DNA of 64,000 bases from the NCBI RefSeq assembly GCF_902706095.1, contig NZ_CACSJP010000005.1:248001-312000 (forward strand), given 5' to 3'. Source of the stretch: Rhizobium sp. 18065. Lineage in GTDB: Bacteria; Pseudomonadota; Alphaproteobacteria; Rhizobiales; Rhizobiaceae. Positions 53,339 to 62,165 of this stretch are shown piece by piece. The translations under genes were made by a program, and so were the position numbers. The first letter of the stretch is position 1. Each line of letters begins with the position of its first letter. The notes below the pieces were generated by a model. The model had not been told where the DNA came from. It searched no databases and was given only the letters and a program-made list of their open reading frames with translations.

Positions 53339-55636
53339 TTAGCCGGCGCGTCGATACCCCTGCGATACGTCAGCATCGTGATGAGACGCGTGGCCAAGGG
53401 TGAACTGACCGAGGCGCTGGTCCATCTCGGTTGCCTCACTGGCAAGTTTGTGAATGGCGGCCGTCGTTTCCTCGACCATCGCCGCATTCTGCTGGGTCAT
53501 GACATCGAGCTGGTTCACCGAACCGTTGATATCACCGAGCGTCTGGGCCTCTTCACGGGTCGATTCCATGATCTCGCTGATCCGGCCGTTGATCGCCAGA
53601 ACATGCGATCCGATGCCGTCGAGCGCTGCCCCTGCCCGCTCGACCAGTTTCACGCCCTGATCGACTTCCGTCGTCGACTTGGCCAGCAGGCTGGCGATCT
53701 GCTTGGCGGCATTCGACGAGCGCTGCGCCAGTTCGCGCACTTCCTGCGCGACGACGGCAAAGCCCTTGCCGCTTTCACCGGCACGCGCTGCCTCGACACC
53801 GGCATTCAGCGCCAGAAGATTGGTCTGGAACGCGATTTCGTCGATCACCGAGATGATCTTGTTGATCTCCTGCGACGAGCCCTGGATTGCCTCCATCGCC
53901 GCGATTGTCTCGCGCATGATCGTGCCCGAAGTCTCGGTATCGTCCTTCGCCGCACGGGCGATCTTGTTGGCATCTTCTGCGCGGGAAATCTGCACTTTCA
54001 CCGCACCGGTAATGTCCTTGATCGCGCTGGCCGCCTGGGAAATCGCCACGGCCTGGCGCTCGGTGCGTTCAGCCAGCTGATCGGCGCCGGAACGCATTTC
54101 CTGCGAACCTTCGCGCACCGCAACCGAATTGCCGCCAATGCCGCTGAGCGTATTGCTCAGGGTCAGGATTGCCTTGTTGAAATTGCTTCTGAGGCTTTCC
54201 AGCTCGGCCGGGAAACGCTGCTCGATCTGGAAGGCAAGATCGCCGCCGGCAAGCCGGTCGAGGCTCTCGTCCAGCGTCTGCACGACGGCCTGCAGCGATT
54301 GCGCCTCGCTGTCGCGCTCCGCCATGCGCTGGCGACGTTCCTGATCGACGCGTTCACGCTCCTCGCGGCGCTCGGCAGACTGCCGCTGCTGTTCGATCAG
54401 TCCCTGGCGGAACCGTTCCAGCGCACGCGCCATACTGCCGATTTCGTCACCACGGTCCTGGTTTGCAACCGGCTCATCGATCTTGCCATCGGCAACGGCA
54501 CCGGTGAATGCGGCAAGCCGCTTGAGCGGGGCAAACAACCGGTTGGTCAGGACACCGGTGGCAATGGCGAGTAGCACCAATGCCGCAAGTCCCGTGATCG
54601 TCAGGATGGTTGCGATCTTAAGCGAACCCGCATCGATTTCAGCCAGGGTCACGCTTTCCGTCACGATGAACTCCTGCCCCCCGAACGACACCTTGCGGCC
54701 ATAGGCCTGCGCCGCGCCATCCGCACGATCGATCGCCTGGACCGTGATGCCCTCGGATGCTGCCGTAAAGTCAGCCTTGATGTCGATCAGCTGACCAGAG
54801 GCAGACAGGCCGATGCCGGCACCATCCGAAGACAGGATCGAGGCCTGCTGGCTGCTGCCGGCGGCGATGCCCTTGCTCAGGAGGTTGACCAGCGCATCGG
54901 CCTTCACGGCAAACAGGATCGAGCCCTTGTAGGCACCCAGCTTGACGATCGGAACGGCGAAGTAGATGTCCGGCGAAGCGGCATCGGCACCGACGCTCAA
55001 ACCGGAAAAGCTGACGGCGGCGACATCGTCCACGGCCTTGGCGGCCGCTTCGACGCTGCGCGCATATGCTTTGCCGAGGCCACTTTCGGCCAAAGCGCCC
55101 TTCGTGGCATTTTCGGCAAAGGCCGGCCCCTTCTGGTAGGTGTAGACGATATTGCCGTTCTGATCGGCAATCAGCATGTCGTCGAAGCTGGTCTGCGCCA
55201 GATAGCCGCCGACCTGCGCCTGCGTCGTTTCATGCGTCGAATAGTAGAAGCCACTCGGACCTTCCGGCTTCAGCAGCTTTTCGCGCTCTGCGGCCGGGTT
55301 GGGGTTTTCCGTCACGAACACGCGCTGCAGTTCAGCCTTGGCATCTCCGGAGTTCTTGGTGATCGTGTTCCAGCCGCTCTTCAACCCGGTCAGCGATTGT
55401 TGCAGCGTCTCGATCTTGGCGATCGACGCTGCCTGGTTCTGCAACTCGTTCAGCTGCTGCACCAGCATGTCGCCCCGGAAGGTCAATGTGCTCGCCATCG
55501 CGCTTTCGGTCTGCGCCTGGAAGACGCTGTTCGACGTCCGATAGGCAAAGACATTCAACAAGGCGATGGTGACAAACGTCAGGACGAGAAAGATGGCAAT
55601 AACTTTGAACGACAACGAATTGAAACGAGCAGCCAT
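53339..55636 (-). CDS. Methyl-accepting chemotaxis protein
   Basis: A 765-residue chemoreceptor. Transmembrane helix 1 (about 11-33), a ~300-residue periplasmic ligand domain of dCache/PDC look, transmembrane helix 2 (about 343-366), a HAMP domain, a second HAMP-like/linker segment near 460-510, and the signalling domain (about 540-740) with the conserved hairpin tip EIAFQTNLLALNAGVEAARAG. No C-terminal CheR-tethering pentapeptide is seen. ATG 55636 is preferred (GGGA 7 nt upstream). A perfect CtrA box stands 129 bp upstream. Ligand unknown. Confidence 0.93.
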   Translation of the reverse strand: MAARFNSLSFKVIAIFLVLTFVTIALLNVFAYRTSNSVFQAQTESAMASTLTFRGDMLVQQLNELQNQAASIAKIETLQQSLTGLKSGWNTITKNSGDAKAELQRVFVTENPNPAAEREKLLKPEGPSGFYYSTHETTQAQVGGYLAQTSFDDMLIADQNGNIVYTYQKGPAFAENATKGALAESGLGKAYARSVEAAAKAVDDVAAVSFSGLSVGADAASPDIYFAVPIVKLGAYKGSILFAVKADALVNLLSKGIAAGSSQQASILSSDGAGIGLSASGQLIDIKADFTAASEGITVQAIDRADGAAQAYGRKVSFGGQEFIVTESVTLAEIDAGSLKIATILTITGLAALVLLAIATGVLTNRLFAPLKRLAAFTGAVADGKIDEPVANQDRGDEIGSMARALERFRQGLIEQQRQSAERREERERVDQERRQRMAERDSEAQSLQAVVQTLDESLDRLAGGDLAFQIEQRFPAELESLRSNFNKAILTLSNTLSGIGGNSVAVREGSQEMRSGADQLAERTERQAVAISQAASAIKDITGAVKVQISRAEDANKIARAAKDDTETSGTIMRETIAAMEAIQGSSQEINKIISVIDEIAFQTNLLALNAGVEAARAGESGKGFAVVAQEVRELAQRSSNAAKQIASLLAKSTTEVDQGVKLVERAGAALDGIGSHVLAINGRISEIMESTREEAQTLGDINGSVNQLDVMTQQNAAMVEETTAAIHKLASEATEMDQRLGQFTLGHASHHDADVSQGYRRAG

Positions 55637-55764
55637 GGTTGATCCCATTGGACATGCCGCAAACACGCAAAGGTGGCTGCTGCATCTCTCTAGAGAAAAA
55701 AACGATCGCATCGCCGGCGGCGATGGACCTCTCCTCTGTTGCTGGCAGCATTCACTTCGAATTT

Positions 55765-55779
55765 TTAATCCGGCGTTAA
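55765..55779. promoter_or_regulatory. Perfect CtrA box upstream of the MCP gene
   Basis: TTAA-TCCGGCG-TTAA, an exact match to the CtrA consensus, 129-143 bp before the MCP ATG on the minus strand and in the gap after the LLM oxidoreductase gene. Confidence 0.72.
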
Positions 55780-55818
55780 AACGCTGGTGCAGAAATGGGC
55801 TTTTTGACGATAAAGCCG

Positions 55819-56817
55819 CTAGGCCGCTTGAAATATGCTGTTGCGCACCTCGGCAAACAGTTTGACCGACCGCAACCGCGCCGCAATGTCATGGATCGGC
55901 ATCGATATGATCAATTCGTCAGGACCGACTTCGGAGAGGAAATCATCGAGTTTGGCACGCGCCGTCTTGGGCGATCCGACAATCGCATAACGCAAGGTAT
56001 GCTCGACTGTAATCTGCTCCATATCGGTCCAGTACCCCTCCATCGTCATCGGTCGCGGAAATGGCCGACGGATGTTGCGCCGCAGGTTTACGAACTGCTG
56101 CTGCGCCGAGGTGAATAGATACTGGGCCGTTTCATCGTTCTCTGCGATGGCCCCCATAACCCCGGCAATCACATAGGGTTTCTGCAACGATGCCGAGGGC
56201 TGGAAGCGCTCGCGGTAGATGTGAACCGCATCGATCAACTGGTCGGGCGCAAAATGCGAGGCAAAGGCATAAGGAAGCCCCAGGGCCGCTGCGAGATGCG
56301 CGCTATAGAGGCTCGAACCCAGGATCCACAACGGTACATGGCTGCGCATGCCCGGAACGGCGAGCAAGTCATGTTCTTCTGCCGGCTCCCCCAGCAATCG
56401 CTGCAACTCGATGATATCATGCGGGAAACTTTCGGTGCCCGCCTCAAGATTGCGGCGCAGCGCCCGCGCCGTGCGCATGTCGGTGCCGGGTGCGCGACCA
56501 AGGCCGAGATCGACGCGGCCGGGAAACAGCGCTTCCAGGGTGCCGAACTGTTCGGCAATCACCAAGGGCGAATGGTTCGGCAGCATGATGCCACCGGAGC
56601 CGATGCGGATCGTCTTGGTGGCGGCGCCGACATGGGCGATCACGATCGAAGTCGCAGCACTGGCAATACCCGGCATGCCATGATGCTCGGCAAGCCAGAA
56701 CCGCAGATATCCATTGGCCTCGGCCGCCTGGGCCATCTGGCGCGACGCATCAAGCGCCTCGGAAACAGAATGGCCTTCCGCGATTGGCGAAAGGTCGAGA
56801 ATGGAGAAAGGGATCAT
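55819..56817 (-). CDS. LLM-class flavin-dependent oxidoreductase
   Basis: A 332-residue bacterial-luciferase-like monooxygenase of the MsnO8/YhbW type. Signatures: [19 protein letters not shown] at the N-terminus, [19 protein letters not shown] (about 40-58), [42 protein letters not shown] core (about 73-108). It uses reduced flavin to oxidise an unknown substrate. ATG 56817 has AGGA upstream; the frame extended to 56928 is not supported. It is divergent from ruvC. Confidence 0.92.
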   Translation of the reverse strand: MIPFSILDLSPIAEGHSVSEALDASRQMAQAAEANGYLRFWLAEHHGMPGIASAATSIVIAHVGAATKTIRIGSGGIMLPNHSPLVIAEQFGTLEALFPGRVDLGLGRAPGTDMRTARALRRNLEAGTESFPHDIIELQRLLGEPAEEHDLLAVPGMRSHVPLWILGSSLYSAHLAAALGLPYAFASHFAPDQLIDAVHIYRERFQPSASLQKPYVIAGVMGAIAENDETAQYLFTSAQQQFVNLRRNIRRPFPRPMTMEGYWTDMEQITVEHTLRYAIVGSPKTARAKLDDFLSEVGPDELIISMPIHDIAARLRSVKLFAEVRNSIFQAA

Positions 56818-56970
56818 GCCGTATGTCCTGAGTTGACGCTGTCCAACCAATGTAGGCACGATCGCTGCGCGCCCCAAGGCTGGATCATGATAAAACACAA
56901 CAAACCACGATGTTTTTGTTTTGTTCACATTTCACTGGCACAGATGCGGCCATTCGAACTAGGGTTTCTC

Positions 56971-57483
56971 ATGACCAGCACGATTCGCATCATCGGCATT
57001 GACCCGGGCCTCCGCCGCTGTGGTTGGGGTGTCATCGAGACGCTTGGAAATTCATTGCGCTTCGTCGCCTCCGGCACGGTGACCTCCGATGGCGACATGG
57101 ATCTTGCCTCGCGTCTGTGCCAGTTGCATGACGGCCTGGCCGAAGTCGTGCATGCCTATCAGCCGCACGAGGCGGCCGTCGAGCAGACCTTCGTCAACAA
57201 GGATGCGGTGGCGACCCTGAAGCTCGGGCAGGCCCGCGGCATCGCCATGCTCGTCCCCGCCCGAGCCGGCCTGCCGGTTGCAGAATACGCCCCCAACGCC
57301 GTCAAGAAGGCGGTCATCGGGGTCGGTCACGGCGACAAGAAACAGATCCACATGATGCTGAAAATCCTGATGCCCAAGGCAGAATTCAAGGGCAATGACG
57401 CCGCCGATGCGCTGGCCATCGCCATCTGCCACGCCCACAATCGCGGCGGCGAACGCATGCGCAAGGTCCTGGCCAACGCCTGA
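56971..57483 (+). CDS. ruvC: Holliday junction resolvase RuvC
   Basis: A 170-residue endonuclease that nicks Holliday junctions symmetrically in complex with RuvAB. Catalytic acids: Asp11 ([14 protein letters not shown]), Glu in [11 protein letters not shown], and the C-terminal acidic pair in [13 protein letters not shown]. The ATG at 56971 gives the standard N-terminus; the frame extends to 56221 through a neighbouring gene and is not used upstream. First gene of the ruv cluster, followed 55 bp later by a toxin-antitoxin pair rather than by ruvA. Confidence 0.96.
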   Translation: MTSTIRIIGIDPGLRRCGWGVIETLGNSLRFVASGTVTSDGDMDLASRLCQLHDGLAEVVHAYQPHEAAVEQTFVNKDAVATLKLGQARGIAMLVPARAGLPVAEYAPNAVKKAVIGVGHGDKKQIHMMLKILMPKAEFKGNDAADALAIAICHAHNRGGERMRKVLANA

Positions 57484-57516
57484 TTTGTTCTTGACTTGTT
57501 CTCGGCGCAGCTTTAA

Positions 57517-57537
57517 GTAATACCGCAGAGGTATTAC
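57517..57537. promoter_or_regulatory. Palindromic operator overlapping the vapB1 RBS
   Basis: Perfect 8-bp inverted repeat GTAATACC / GGTATTAC separated by GCAGA, ending 1 nt before the antitoxin ATG and containing its AGAGG ribosome-binding site. This is the expected place for VapB/VapBC autoregulatory binding. A TTGACT -35-like hexamer lies at 57491-57496. Confidence 0.7.
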
Positions 57538-57538
57538 A

Positions 57539-57787
57539 ATGCGCGTCACTGAAAAAGGCCAGGTTACCATTCCTAAAAATGTTCGGTCCAATCTGGGTAT
57601 TCAGGCTGGCAGCGAGGTCGAATTCGAGCTTCGCGGCGACGAAGCCGTGTTGCGCCTGATCGAGCCTTCTGTGGACGCCAGCCAGCGCGAAGCACGAGAA
57701 CTCTTGCAGCACTTGCGACGACATCAGGGATCCATGTCCCTCGGCGAGCTCAGCGGCGACGAATTTTACCGGCTGTTGCGAGATTGA
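57539..57787 (+). CDS. vapB: AbrB/SpoVT-type antitoxin (VapB), module 1
   Basis: An 82-residue antitoxin. Residues 1-45 form the swapped-hairpin AbrB/SpoVT DNA-binding domain (RVTEKGQVTIPKNVRSNLGI, then GSEVEFELRGDEAVLRL); the tail (46-82) is acidic/helical and should wrap the toxin active site. It starts immediately after a palindromic operator. Between ruvC and ruvA; it is followed 3 bp later by the PIN-domain toxin. Confidence 0.92.
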   Translation: MRVTEKGQVTIPKNVRSNLGIQAGSEVEFELRGDEAVLRLIEPSVDASQREARELLQHLRRHQGSMSLGELSGDEFYRLLRD

Positions 57788-57790
57788 TCG

Positions 57791-58207
57791 ATGCAAACCC
57801 TTGTCGATACGAACGTCCTGATTGACGTCTTCCATACACCGAGTGCCTTTACAGACTGGTCCACCATGCAATTGCTTGCCGCGAAAGCGCAAGGATCTCT
57901 GCTGGTCAATCCATTGATCTATGCCGAGATGGCTGCCGGCTATGCAAGGCAAGACGACCTCGACGCCGCACTTTCACCTGGGCTGTTTGCTCGCGAGGAA
58001 CTCCCATGGGAGGCTGCTTTTGCGGCCGGGCATGCGTTCCTGCAGTATCGCCGGTCCGGTGGCGAACGACGGTCACCGCTTCCCGACTTCTACATCGGCG
58101 CGCATGCCATGGTGAAGGGCTATCGGCTACTCAGCCGCGATCCCGCCAGATATAGCGGCTACTTTCCCTTGCTGCCTCTCATCTCGCCCGAAACCCATCC
58201 CCTTTAA
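57791..58207 (+). CDS. vapC: PIN-domain toxin (VapC), module 1
   Basis: A 138-residue PIN-domain ribonuclease of type II toxin-antitoxin systems. The metal-binding acids are Asp6 (LVDTNVLID), Glu46 (IYAEMA), Asp99 ([10 protein letters not shown]) and Asp117 ([12 protein letters not shown]), all intact, so it should be active. VapC toxins usually cleave tRNA or rRNA. It lies 3 bp after its antitoxin and 23 bp before ruvA, on the same strand, so readthrough into ruvA is likely. Confidence 0.92.
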   Translation: MQTLVDTNVLIDVFHTPSAFTDWSTMQLLAAKAQGSLLVNPLIYAEMAAGYARQDDLDAALSPGLFAREELPWEAAFAAGHAFLQYRRSGGERRSPLPDFYIGAHAMVKGYRLLSRDPARYSGYFPLLPLISPETHPL

Positions 58208-58230
58208 TCAGCATTGCGCGGACACAATTC

Positions 58231-58848
58231 ATGATCGGCAAACTCAAAGGCACCATTGATGAAATCGGCGACGACCATGTGCTCGTCGACGTGCACGGCG
58301 TCTGCTACGTCGCCCATTGCTCGTCGCGCACCCTGGGGCGGCTCGGCTCGCCCGGCGAGGCCGTGGTCCTGTTCATCGAAACCTATGTCCGCGAAGACCA
58401 GTTGAAGCTCTTCGGCTTCATGAGCGCGCTAGAACGCGAGTGGTTCAATCTGCTGCAGTCCGTTCAGGGCGTCGGCGCCAAGGTGGCACTGGCCGTGCTC
58501 TCCACCCTGACGCCGGGCGAACTGGCCAATGCCATTGCCTTGCAGGACAAGACATCGGTGTCGCGCGCGCCGGGCGTCGGCCCGAAAGTTGCCGTGCGCA
58601 TCGTCACCGAACTGAAAAACAAGGCACCCGCCTTTGCCGGCGAAGCCGCCGCCAATATCGGCCTGAAGCAAGAACTTGGCGAAGGCGTGGCATCTGCACC
58701 GGTGGCCGACGCGGTCTCGGCGCTGACCAATCTCGGCTATTCCCGCGACCAGGCGGCCAATGCCGTGGCTGCGGCATTGAAGAATGGCGGCGAGGACACC
58801 GACAGCGCCAAGCTGATCCGGCTGGGCTTGAAGGAATTGTCGCGGTGA
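58231..58848 (+). CDS. ruvA: Holliday junction DNA helicase subunit RuvA
   Basis: A 205-residue tetrameric protein that holds four-way junctions open for RuvB-driven branch migration. Domain I OB fold ([20 protein letters not shown]), domain II with helix-hairpin-helix motifs ([36 protein letters not shown]), and domain III ([19 protein letters not shown]) that contacts RuvB. SD before the ATG is weak, which could mean dependence on upstream translation. It is flanked on both sides by toxin-antitoxin modules. Confidence 0.96.
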   Translation: MIGKLKGTIDEIGDDHVLVDVHGVCYVAHCSSRTLGRLGSPGEAVVLFIETYVREDQLKLFGFMSALEREWFNLLQSVQGVGAKVALAVLSTLTPGELANAIALQDKTSVSRAPGVGPKVAVRIVTELKNKAPAFAGEAAANIGLKQELGEGVASAPVADAVSALTNLGYSRDQAANAVAAALKNGGEDTDSAKLIRLGLKELSR

Positions 58849-58869
58849 TTTCCTTGCAAAACAGCAAAT

Positions 58870-58895
58870 TCCTTACTATTCTGAAATTGTAAGGA
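58870..58895. promoter_or_regulatory. Inverted repeat overlapping the vapB2 RBS
   Basis: TCCTTAC / GTAAGGA, perfect 7-bp arms with a 12-nt spacer, in the 54-bp ruvA-vapB2 gap. The right arm contains most of the AAGGAG ribosome-binding site, 7 nt before the ATG. Likely autoregulatory operator of module 2; it differs in sequence from the module 1 operator. Confidence 0.65.
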
Positions 58896-58902
58896 GATCC
58901 TG

Positions 58903-59163
58903 ATGAGCGTGTTTTATGGAACCATGACCTCCAAGGGGCAAACGACAGTCCCACAAGAGATCAGAGAGCTTCTGAAGCTGAAACCGGGTGACAGAATCCG
59001 CTATGTCGTCAGGAACGGCGACGTCGTGATAAAGGCAAAGAATAAGCGGTTGATCGATCTGGCCGGCATCCTTCATCGCCCAGGCGCGCCTGCCTTGACC
59101 CTTGCGGAAATCGACGAGGCCATCGGCGATGCCGTTGTCGAACATGTGACCCGAAGCGAATGA
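58903..59163 (+). CDS. vapB: AbrB/SpoVT-type antitoxin (VapB), module 2
   Basis: An 86-residue antitoxin with an N-terminal AbrB-like fold (GTMTSKGQTTVPQEIRELLK, KPGDRIRYVVRNGDVVIKAK) and an acidic C-terminal tail (LTLAEIDEAIGDAVVEH). It is not a duplicate of module 1: the two antitoxins share only the family pattern. Its stop overlaps the toxin ATG (ATGA), so the pair is translationally coupled. Confidence 0.92.
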   Translation: MSVFYGTMTSKGQTTVPQEIRELLKLKPGDRIRYVVRNGDVVIKAKNKRLIDLAGILHRPGAPALTLAEIDEAIGDAVVEHVTRSE

Positions 59164-59558
59164 TCGGTCTCGACACCAACATCTTGCTTCGACTGACGCT
59201 TCAGGATGACGAGACACAATCGAGACAGGCGATTTCGCTGATCGGTGGCCTCACGCCAGAAGATCCGGGTTTCGTCAACAGCGCTGTCCTGCTGGAGTTC
59301 ATCTGGACGGCCCGCCGACATGCAAAAATGTCAAGAGAAGAACTCAAGAGCATTCTCTCCGGATTTCTGGATTCCGACAATCTGGTGCTGGAGGACGAGA
59401 ACGTGATTGAGCTGGCACTGGATGAAATGGAGCGGAGTGAAGAGGAGTTCGCAGACATTTTCATTGCGCACAAGAACCGCGAACTCGGTTGCCGAATCAC
59501 GATGACCTTCGACAAACGCGCCGCCGACCGCGTGCCCGGAATGGAACTTCTCGCATGA
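59160..59558 (+). CDS. vapC: PIN-domain toxin (VapC), module 2
   Basis: A 132-residue PIN-domain RNase with acids Asp5 ([11 protein letters not shown]), Glu46 (VLLEFIWT), Asp99 (FADIFIAH) and Asp118 (MTFDKRAAD), so the active site looks complete. It overlaps the antitoxin stop by 4 nt and its own stop overlaps the ruvB ATG by 4 nt (ATGA at 59555-59558). The base composition looks less GC-rich than ruvA or ruvB (by eye), consistent with acquisition into the operon. The antisense ORF covering it is a shadow. Confidence 0.92.
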   Translation: MIGLDTNILLRLTLQDDETQSRQAISLIGGLTPEDPGFVNSAVLLEFIWTARRHAKMSREELKSILSGFLDSDNLVLEDENVIELALDEMERSEEEFADIFIAHKNRELGCRITMTFDKRAADRVPGMELLA

Positions 59559-60595
59559 CCACAAACAACCCCATCCTGGCCCCGGAAAAACGCGGCGAAG
59601 ACATCGACACGGCGCTTCGCCCGCAGTCGCTCGATGAATTCACCGGCCAGGCGGAAGCCCGGGCCAACCTCAAGATCTTCATCGAGGCGGCGAAGAACCG
59701 CGGCGAGGCGCTCGATCATGTGCTCTTCGTCGGCCCGCCCGGCCTCGGCAAGACGACGCTGGCCCAGATCATGGCCAAGGAACTCGGCGTCAATTTTCGC
59801 TCGACCTCCGGTCCTGTCATCGCCAAGGCCGGCGACCTTGCCGCCCTTCTCACCAATCTCGAAGAGCGCGACGTTCTGTTCATCGATGAAATCCATCGCC
59901 TGAGCCCCGCGGTCGAGGAAATCCTCTATCCGGCGATGGAGGACTTCCAGCTCGACCTGATCATCGGCGAAGGCCCGGCCGCCCGCTCGGTGAAGATCGA
60001 CCTGTCGAAGTTCACGCTTGTCGCCGCCACCACCCGCCTCGGACTGCTGACCACGCCGCTGCGCGACCGTTTCGGCATTCCCGTCCGCCTTGCCTTCTAT
60101 ACCGTCGAGGAACTGGAACTGATCGTCCGCCGTGGTGCAAGGCTCATGGGGCTCGGCATGACCGATGACGGCGCCCGCGAAATCGCCCGCCGCGCCCGCG
60201 GTACGCCGCGTATCGCCGGCCGCCTTTTGCGCCGCGTGCGCGACTTTGCCGAAGTCGCCCGTGCCGAGGCCGTGACCCGCGAAATCGCCGACGAGGCCTT
60301 GACCCGCCTGCTCGTCGACAATATGGGCCTTGATCAACTCGACAAGCGTTACCTCAACATGATCGCTGTGAATTTCGGCGGCGGCCCGGTCGGCATCGAG
60401 ACAATCGCCGCCGGCCTTTCCGAGCCCAGAGACGCGATCGAGGACATCATCGAGCCCTACATGATCCAGCAGGGTTTCATCCAGCGCACACCGCGCGGCC
60501 GCGTCCTGACCGCCAATGCCTGGAAACATCTCGGCATGCAGCCACCGAAGGACCTCGAGGCAGCCCAATTCCGCCTGACCCTCGAAGACGAATAG
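59555..60595 (+). CDS. ruvB: Holliday junction DNA helicase motor RuvB
   Basis: A 346-residue AAA+ ATPase that pumps DNA through RuvA. Walker A GPPGLGKT at 60-67, Walker [10 protein letters not shown], sensor 1 ([10 protein letters not shown]), arginine finger region ([10 protein letters not shown]) and the C-terminal winged helix ([17 protein letters not shown]). The ATG at 59555 is the family start and overlaps the preceding toxin stop, so ruvB translation is likely coupled to the toxin. A 30-bp gap leads to the Nudix gene. Confidence 0.96.
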   Translation: MTTNNPILAPEKRGEDIDTALRPQSLDEFTGQAEARANLKIFIEAAKNRGEALDHVLFVGPPGLGKTTLAQIMAKELGVNFRSTSGPVIAKAGDLAALLTNLEERDVLFIDEIHRLSPAVEEILYPAMEDFQLDLIIGEGPAARSVKIDLSKFTLVAATTRLGLLTTPLRDRFGIPVRLAFYTVEELELIVRRGARLMGLGMTDDGAREIARRARGTPRIAGRLLRRVRDFAEVARAEAVTREIADEALTRLLVDNMGLDQLDKRYLNMIAVNFGGGPVGIETIAAGLSEPRDAIEDIIEPYMIQQGFIQRTPRGRVLTANAWKHLGMQPPKDLEAAQFRLTLEDE

Positions 60596-60625
60596 ACGCG
60601 CGCCGCCATTCCCACGGAGGGCCTG

Positions 60626-61132
60626 ATGGACAACCGCATCCGCATCAAGAAGAAGAACGGGCGCCTGTTCCAGATGCGCATTGCCGGGTTGGCATTTCGC
60701 GATGGTTTTGTCCTGGTACACCGCGCCACCCACGAGGCCTTCTGGACCTTTCCCGGTGGCCGCGCCGAGATCGGGGAGACCTCGCAGCAAACCCTCGTTC
60801 GCGAGATGATGGAAGAACTCGGCGTGGTGGCAACGGTTGGTCCCCTGCTCTGGACCGTCGAGAATTTCTTCTTTTACGAAGGCCGGGACTGTCATGAATT
60901 TGGCATGTATTATCGCATGCAACTGCCCGACAGCTTCCCTTTCCATCCGACGGACATCATCCACCGCGTCCGTGACGGCTCAAGCGACCTGGAATTCAGA
61001 TGGGCCGAGGCGACGAGAGCCGGACTGACCGAACTGGACATTCCGCCCTATTTCATTGCGGAACAGATTGAAACACTACCGGAGCACCCGCAGCACATCG
61101 TCTGGCATGATGGAGATCTGGACACCAAATGA
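60626..61132 (+). CDS. Nudix hydrolase
   Basis: A 168-residue nucleoside-diphosphate-X hydrolase. The full Nudix box G-x5-E-x7-REUxEExGU lies at 45-67 (starting GRAEIGE, then REMMEELGV). The substrate is unknown; nucleotide sugars, oxidised nucleotides or ADP-ribose derivatives are typical. It starts 30 bp after ruvB with GGAGG about 7 nt upstream and overlaps the DinB-like gene by 4 nt, extending the ruv operon. Confidence 0.92.
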   Translation: MDNRIRIKKKNGRLFQMRIAGLAFRDGFVLVHRATHEAFWTFPGGRAEIGETSQQTLVREMMEELGVVATVGPLLWTVENFFFYEGRDCHEFGMYYRMQLPDSFPFHPTDIIHRVRDGSSDLEFRWAEATRAGLTELDIPPYFIAEQIETLPEHPQHIVWHDGDLDTK

Positions 61133-61686
61133 CCGACCCTGCCCGCGTCTTTCGCAAACTCGCCCTCAACAATGCCATGGCCAACTGGCGGCTGCATGCC
61201 CCCCTCGCCGGACTGCAACCCGGCGAATTCGAAAGCCCGCGCATCAGTTTCTTTCCATCGTTGAAGGCAACCCTGAACCACATCCTGATTGTCGACTGGT
61301 TCTATGTCGACGCGCTCGAAGGCGGCACGCTCGGTCCGAAAGCCTGGGAAAACGAGGAGCCGTTCGGCGATCCGTCCACACTCTACGGCGCGCAGCTTGA
61401 CGTCGACCGGCGGCTGATAGACCTTTGCACCACGCTGGGTCCTGTCGAACTGAGCCGCGTCATTGCGATCCACCGCGGCAGCCGTGTCCAGCACGACCGC
61501 ATGGACGATGTGCTCAGCCACCTGTTCCAGCACCAGACCCACCATCGTGGGCAGGCGCATGCCATGCTCGCCGGCACCAGCGTCAAGCCACCGCAACTCG
61601 ATGAATTCATCGTTGGCGACGACGCCGACAACCGTCTGGATGCGCTGAAAGCCCTTGGCCTCAGCGAAGACGACGTGATGCTATGA
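61129..61686 (+). CDS. DinB-family four-helix metalloprotein
   Basis: A 185-residue DinB/YfiT-type protein: a four-helix bundle with three likely metal-binding His residues, one in NHILIVDWFY (about 49-58) and two in HLFQHQTHHRGQAHAML (about 130-146). Members act as thiol-S-transferases or are damage-inducible proteins of unknown reaction. ATGA overlap with the Nudix gene shows coupling. A GGGGC-TTTC-GCCCC hairpin lies just after the stop (about 61692-61706). Confidence 0.9.
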   Translation: MTDPARVFRKLALNNAMANWRLHAPLAGLQPGEFESPRISFFPSLKATLNHILIVDWFYVDALEGGTLGPKAWENEEPFGDPSTLYGAQLDVDRRLIDLCTTLGPVELSRVIAIHRGSRVQHDRMDDVLSHLFQHQTHHRGQAHAMLAGTSVKPPQLDEFIVGDDADNRLDALKALGLSEDDVML

Positions 61687-61816
61687 TATGCAGGGGCTTT
61701 CGCCCCTATCCCGAGCTCGACATTACCAAACCGTAACCAAGCATATGATTTTATTCATTTTTCATTCATCCCACAGGCATTAAACCTCGCTGGCATCAAC
61801 AACGAGGAAGCAAGTT

Positions 61817-62155
61817 ATGAAGAAAGCAATTCTCATCACGATCGCCACGGTTATGTTGGCAGCCCCCATGGCTCAGGCCCAGCAGTCCTACCGCCATGAC
61901 GATCGCGCCCCAGGGCAACACCGGGTCACCAAAGAGATCCACAAGACGGAAATCCACAAGAAGGTGGTGATCAAGAAGCGCTGGAGAAAAGGCGAGCGCA
62001 TGAACGACTGGCAGAGACGCGCGGCTATCCGCGACTACAAGCGCTATGGCCTGCGCCAGCCGGGTCGCGACCAGCGCTGGGTCAAGGTCGACAACGACTA
62101 CGTCCTGATCAGCGTCGCCTCCGGCCTGATTGCCGGCATCATTGCCGCACGATAA
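61817..62155 (+). CDS. RcnB-like periplasmic protein
   Basis: A 112-residue exported protein. Signal peptide about 1-21 (cleavage after AQA). The mature part is His/Lys-rich (IHKTEIHKKVVIKKRW) followed by the RcnB-family core: RDYKRYGLRQPGRDQRWVKVDNDYVLI and the terminal hydrophobic helix ASGLIAGIIAA. E. coli RcnB modulates Ni/Co homeostasis, but in rhizobia the family is expanded and mostly uncharacterised. The ATG has GAGGAAG about 9 nt upstream. Confidence 0.85.
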   Translation: MKKAILITIATVMLAAPMAQAQQSYRHDDRAPGQHRVTKEIHKTEIHKKVVIKKRWRKGERMNDWQRRAAIRDYKRYGLRQPGRDQRWVKVDNDYVLISVASGLIAGIIAAR

Positions 62156-62165
62156 CCCCCGGGCG

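Noticed and set aside
59201..60964. 587-codon minus-strand frame across vapC2, ruvB and the Nudix gene
   Set aside because: Spans three well-supported plus-strand genes; a shadow produced by third-position GC bias.
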